A stretch of 64,000 nt of DNA from Terriglobia bacterium (lineage in GTDB: Bacteria; Acidobacteriota; Terriglobia; Bryobacterales; Bryobacteraceae): NCBI GenBank assembly GCA_020073445.1, contig JAIQFE010000009.1:1-64000 (forward strand), given 5' to 3'. Position numbers and translations under genes: made by a program. The notes under the pieces are model-generated. The model did no database searches. It was not told the DNA's origin and saw only the letters and a list, made by a program, of their open reading frames with translations. Within the stretch, counting starts at the first letter, position 1, and the number at the start of each line of letters is the position of its first letter. Of the stretch, positions 60,869-64,000 are shown piece after piece.

Positions 60869-61360
60869 ATGGCTACGCTAGCGACCGCATTAGACAAGCT
60901 GTTCGAGACTCAAAATAACCGGGCTGGAGCTGCGCGCCGCGCCGAGGCCAGCGAGCCGGTGCGCCCCTTCGCCAACGAAGACATCTTTTTTTACGTCAAG
61001 CGGATCGACAACAGCCGCGTGGTGCGCGCCGCCGATCCCCAGGCGCGCCAGGCATGCTGGAAAATGATCGGCTCGGTGGTGGCCGCCGCCGTGCTTCTGA
61101 TCGCCGTGCTGCTTCCCGGCGCTTACAGCCTGCTGGCGGGTTATCAGATCCAGACTCTTAAGCAGGAAGCGCACCGCCTGGTCAACGAACAGGCCTCGCT
61201 CGAACTGCAGGAAGCCGAGCTGCTCTCGCCGGCTCGCATGGAACAAATGGCGCGCGACCAGCAGTTCGTCGATCCGCCGTCGCAGAAGGTCGTGTACCTG
61301 GATGGCCAAGGCGACGCGCAAGTGGCCCAGAACGCAACCATCGAAAGCATCGGGAAGTAA
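60869..61360 (+). CDS. ftsL: Cell division protein FtsL-like
   Basis: 163 residues: an unusually long cytoplasmic N-terminus (about 70 residues, with FANEDIFFYVKRIDNSRVVR), one membrane helix (MIGSVVAAAVLLIAVLLPGA) and a periplasmic coiled coil (QIQTLKQEAHRLVNEQASLE, LLSPARMEQMARDQQFVDP). Sequence similarity within FtsL is always low; position between rsmH and ftsI and topology decide the call. It would link FtsB/FtsQ to FtsWI in the divisome. Confidence 0.85.
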   Translation: MATLATALDKLFETQNNRAGAARRAEASEPVRPFANEDIFFYVKRIDNSRVVRAADPQARQACWKMIGSVVAAAVLLIAVLLPGAYSLLAGYQIQTLKQEAHRLVNEQASLELQEAELLSPARMEQMARDQQFVDPPSQKVVYLDGQGDAQVAQNATIESIGK

Positions 61361-61377
61361 TCCCCGGAAAGTGTGCG

Positions 61378-63477
61378 ATGCCCCTACCACCCACTACTCA
61401 GCGTCTTCAGCGGTTGCTGTGGGCACTGCTCGCGTGGGCGGGAATCATTTTCGGGCGTCTGGTCTGGCTCCAGGTAATCCGGCATGACGAGCTGCTCCGC
61501 CTGGCCGAACAGCAGCAACAGAGAACCGAGGAAGTGCAGGCCCTGCGCGGATCCATTCTGGATCGCACCGGCCAGCCTCTGGCGAAGACCTTACCGGCCG
61601 ATTCGGTAGCTGTCGATCCGCAAAAGATCCCGGATCTGAAGATCGCGGCCGATCTGCTTTCCCACACGCTGGGTGTAGACCGGCCCCAGCTGCTCCAGCG
61701 GCTTCACGCATCCCAAGCTCGTGGCAGCCATTTCATGTGGGTCGCGCGCAAGCTGGATGCGAAACCGGCCAACCGGCTGCGCAGCAAGAAGCTCCCTTAC
61801 GTGGAGTTCCGTACGGAACTGCGGCGATTCTATCCGCACCATGAGCTGGCCTCCCATGTAGTGGGTTCCATCGGGTACGTGGACGGCAGCGATGCGGAGC
61901 GCGGCAGCGGCGGAATCGAATCTTCTTTCGAAGAGGATCTGGCCGGGCGCCCAGGCGTGGCGCGCGTACTGACCGATGTCCACCAGACTCCCTACGAATC
62001 TTTCGTGACGCGAGCTCCCGAAGCGGGAGCAGATCTTACGCTGAGCATCGATCCGAACCTGCAATATGAGGCGGAGCGGCAACTGGACAAGGCGATCGCG
62101 TCCAGTCACGCACGCACCGGCTCCATCGTCGCGATCAATCCTTACACCGGCGACATCCTGGCGATGGCGAACTACCCGCGCTACGATCCGAATCTTCCCC
62201 CCAGCAGCGACTCGGATTCGGCCGCGCGCAGCAATCTCGCGATTTCGACCCCGTTTGAACCCGGCAGCGTCTTCAAGGTGGTCACGCTTTCGGCCGCCTT
62301 TGAAACCACCAATCTGACCCCCGATACCCTGATCAACTGTGGCAATGGCAGCTTCAATCTGTACGGCCGCGTGATCCACGATACCCATAACTACTCGATC
62401 TTGAGCGTGGCGGATGTGCTGGCGAAATCGAGCAACATCGGCGCCATTCAAATCGCTCTGAAGACCGGCGATCGGCCGCTCTACAAATACCAGAGGCTGT
62501 TCGGATTCGGACAGAAGACCGGAATCGAGCTGGCCGGTGAATCCAGCGGCAACCTGCGGGATGTGAAGCAATGGATGGCGACCTCGATCGGGTCGCTGGC
62601 CATGGGACACGAAGTCAGCGTGACATCGCTGCAGCTCGCTGTGGCGGGAGCGGCGGTCGCGAACGGCGGGCTGAAGGTGAAGCCCCGGCTGGTGATCGCC
62701 CGTCAGAAGCCGGGCCAGCCGCTGCAGCATATTCCCGTTGAGCCGCCGGTTCGGATTCTGCGTCCGGAAACCGCCATCACGATGCGCCAATTGATGGAAG
62801 GTGTGGTTCTGCGCGGCACCGGCCGCGGACTCGCGAATCTGAAGGGTTACACTTCCGGTGGAAAAACGGGCTCGGCGCAGATCTATGACGCCAAGATGCA
62901 CGCCTACACCCACAATTACAACGCGAGCTTCTTGGGTTTCGCGCCGGTGGCGAATCCGCAGATCGTGGTCGCCGTGACACTGAACCACACCACTGGCGGG
63001 AGCCTTGGTTATGGCGGGCCGGTAGCCGCGCCAGTCTTCCGCGAAGTCGCCATGGATGCGCTGCGGATGCTGGATGTGCCCAAGGATCTTCCCGAGGGCG
63101 ATACCAAGGTCGCGCGAAAAGCCGATTCATCCAAAGATTCGTCGAACGATTTATCCACGAGGGCGGGACTATTCGTGCCGCCCGGACAACGACCTGTATC
63201 CTCCGTCACTCCGCCGCCGGTTCGAGAGGAAGCTTCAGCTTCGGCTGAGACCTCCTCCCCGGACCGGCGGCCTTTTTTGACCGCGAGTGCGGAGATGTCA
63301 GGCGGATCGCGCACTCCCGATTTCTCGGGAAAATCGCTGCGGTCCGTGCTCGAGGAATCGGCAGCAGCCGGTTTACCGGTGGAAGTTCACGGGAGCGGTC
63401 TGGCGCGCAGCCAGGACCCGCCACCCGGGGCTCCTATTCGTCCACACGCACTGGTACGGGTTCAACTCGGACGATGA
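61378..63477 (+). CDS. ftsI: Division-specific peptidoglycan transpeptidase with PASTA domain
   Basis: 699 residues. Membrane anchor (about 13-32, LWALLAWAGIIFGRLVWLQV), non-penicillin-binding module with RGSILDRTGQPLAKTLPAD, then the transpeptidase domain: SxxK in FEPGSVFKVVTLS (Ser near 297), SSN in LAKSSNIGAIQ (near 350), KTG in SGGKTGSAQIY (near 495). A PASTA-like C-terminal domain (about 640-699, FSGKSLRSVLEESAAAGLPV) is joined by a Pro/Ser-rich linker. Its stop overlaps the murE start by four bases (ATGA). Confidence 0.94.
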   Translation: MPLPPTTQRLQRLLWALLAWAGIIFGRLVWLQVIRHDELLRLAEQQQQRTEEVQALRGSILDRTGQPLAKTLPADSVAVDPQKIPDLKIAADLLSHTLGVDRPQLLQRLHASQARGSHFMWVARKLDAKPANRLRSKKLPYVEFRTELRRFYPHHELASHVVGSIGYVDGSDAERGSGGIESSFEEDLAGRPGVARVLTDVHQTPYESFVTRAPEAGADLTLSIDPNLQYEAERQLDKAIASSHARTGSIVAINPYTGDILAMANYPRYDPNLPPSSDSDSAARSNLAISTPFEPGSVFKVVTLSAAFETTNLTPDTLINCGNGSFNLYGRVIHDTHNYSILSVADVLAKSSNIGAIQIALKTGDRPLYKYQRLFGFGQKTGIELAGESSGNLRDVKQWMATSIGSLAMGHEVSVTSLQLAVAGAAVANGGLKVKPRLVIARQKPGQPLQHIPVEPPVRILRPETAITMRQLMEGVVLRGTGRGLANLKGYTSGGKTGSAQIYDAKMHAYTHNYNASFLGFAPVANPQIVVAVTLNHTTGGSLGYGGPVAAPVFREVAMDALRMLDVPKDLPEGDTKVARKADSSKDSSNDLSTRAGLFVPPGQRPVSSVTPPPVREEASASAETSSPDRRPFLTASAEMSGGSRTPDFSGKSLRSVLEESAAAGLPVEVHGSGLARSQDPPPGAPIRPHALVRVQLGR

Positions 63478-64000
63478 AGCTCAGCGAGCTGCTGGCGGGA
63501 GTGACGCTCCGCGAAGCGCTCACGCCGGAGCTGGCTGGTCTGGAAGTGACAGGTCTCGAGTACGATTCGCGGCGGGTGGGGAAGGATTTTGTGTTTTTCG
63601 CGTTCGCCGGGTCTCGGGTCGACGGCCGCCAGTTTGCGCAAGACGCCCTGGCGAAAGGTGCGCTTGCCATTGTGAGTGAGTCTCCCCGTCCGGCGGACTT
63701 CACCGGTGCCGCGGGCACGTGGATCCAAGTGGAACATGGCCGGCACGCTTTGGCCACGGCTGCCCGAAACTTCTACCACCATCCCGATGAACGCGTGCTG
63801 TTCACCGGAATCACGGGAACCAACGGCAAAACTACCACCGCGTACCTGATCGAAACGCTTCTGCGGGCCGCGGGCAAAATCACCGGACTCATCGGAACCA
63901 TCGAATACCGGCTGGCGGAGGAGGTTCGGCCGTCCCCGAACACGACGCCTGAATCGCTCGACCTCCTTCGTTTCGCGGCGGAGCTTGAATCGCGCGGCGG
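63474..64000 (+). CDS. murE: UDP-MurNAc-tripeptide synthetase, partial (runs off the window)
   Basis: The first 175 residues. N-terminal Mur domain with GLEYDSRRVGKDFVFFAFAG, then the ATP-binding loop GITGTNGKTTTAYLIETLL and the following LIGTIEYRL. TTPESLDLLRFAAELES is the conserved continuation in MurE. The 3' part is beyond position 64000. It adds the third amino acid (probably meso-diaminopimelate) to UDP-MurNAc-L-Ala-D-Glu. The ATG overlaps the ftsI stop. Confidence 0.94.
   Translation, partial: MKLSELLAGVTLREALTPELAGLEVTGLEYDSRRVGKDFVFFAFAGSRVDGRQFAQDALAKGALAIVSESPRPADFTGAAGTWIQVEHGRHALATAARNFYHHPDERVLFTGITGTNGKTTTAYLIETLLRAAGKITGLIGTIEYRLAEEVRPSPNTTPESLDLLRFAAELESRG

Overview
The window looks like a chromosomal segment of a high-GC Acidobacteriota, most likely of the Bryobacterales/Solibacter type. 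The reasons are the large Ser/Thr kinase fused to a TolB-like propeller, the many Sec/Tat-exported proteins ending in AQ, the DUF6152 proteins, PQQ dehydrogenase and NHL propeller paralogues, and an mraZ-rsmH-ftsL-ftsI-murE cluster at the right end. The organism call is inference from family content; there is no rRNA in the window.

Layout: 1-1417 is an ISNCY-type insertion sequence whose ends each carry two copies of a short motif, lying 28 bp from the end of a MASE1-CHASE histidine kinase (1445-4156). 4268-9356 holds an SPFH/NfeD pair and two GT-C-like membrane proteins. 9444-13859 holds an exported proteasome-like Ntn protein, a decayed Ser/Thr kinase and a protein with ten dockerin-type calcium loops. 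13927-20909 holds a DUF6152 protein, a methyltransferase, a Tat-exported ThDP enzyme with its cytochrome c, DinB and MFS genes. 20895-21030 is a small palindromic element flanked by a 15-bp direct repeat. 21220-24306 is a tightly overlapping six-gene minus-strand cluster (with a GIY-YIG domain) divergent from an XRE regulator. 24326-30623 holds an exported NIF3 protein, a DEAD-box helicase, a YbhN-like protein, an RRM protein and a frameshifted metallo-beta-lactamase-fold gene.

31038-41009 is the most coherent accessory block: a minus-strand operon with a haem c/copper monooxygenase-like protein, an exported beta protein, a PQQ dehydrogenase, a cytochrome c, a DUF6152 protein and another exported protein. 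It is followed by a PilZ gene, two divergent PAL-like NHL propellers, and a regulator made of two complete TetR units in one chain. A 14-bp motif (12/14 identical) occurs in the two promoter regions of this block and is a candidate operator for the tandem TetR. A 115-bp branched palindrome lies inside the operon and appears to supply the start codon of the cytochrome gene.

41126-53621 holds HNH, ABC-F, a Tae4-type amidase with a candidate immunity partner but no T6SS structural genes, an aminotransferase, an M23 peptidase, two MBL-fold proteins and a beta-helix protein. 53687-59300 holds an APH-like kinase, tRNA-Pro(GGG), a 48-residue zinc-ribbon protein, an M28 peptidase and an intact kinase-propeller. 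59393-64000 is the start of the division and cell-wall cluster, with a candidate promoter and 10-bp-spaced MraZ-box-like repeats. No CRISPR array, rRNA or prophage was seen.
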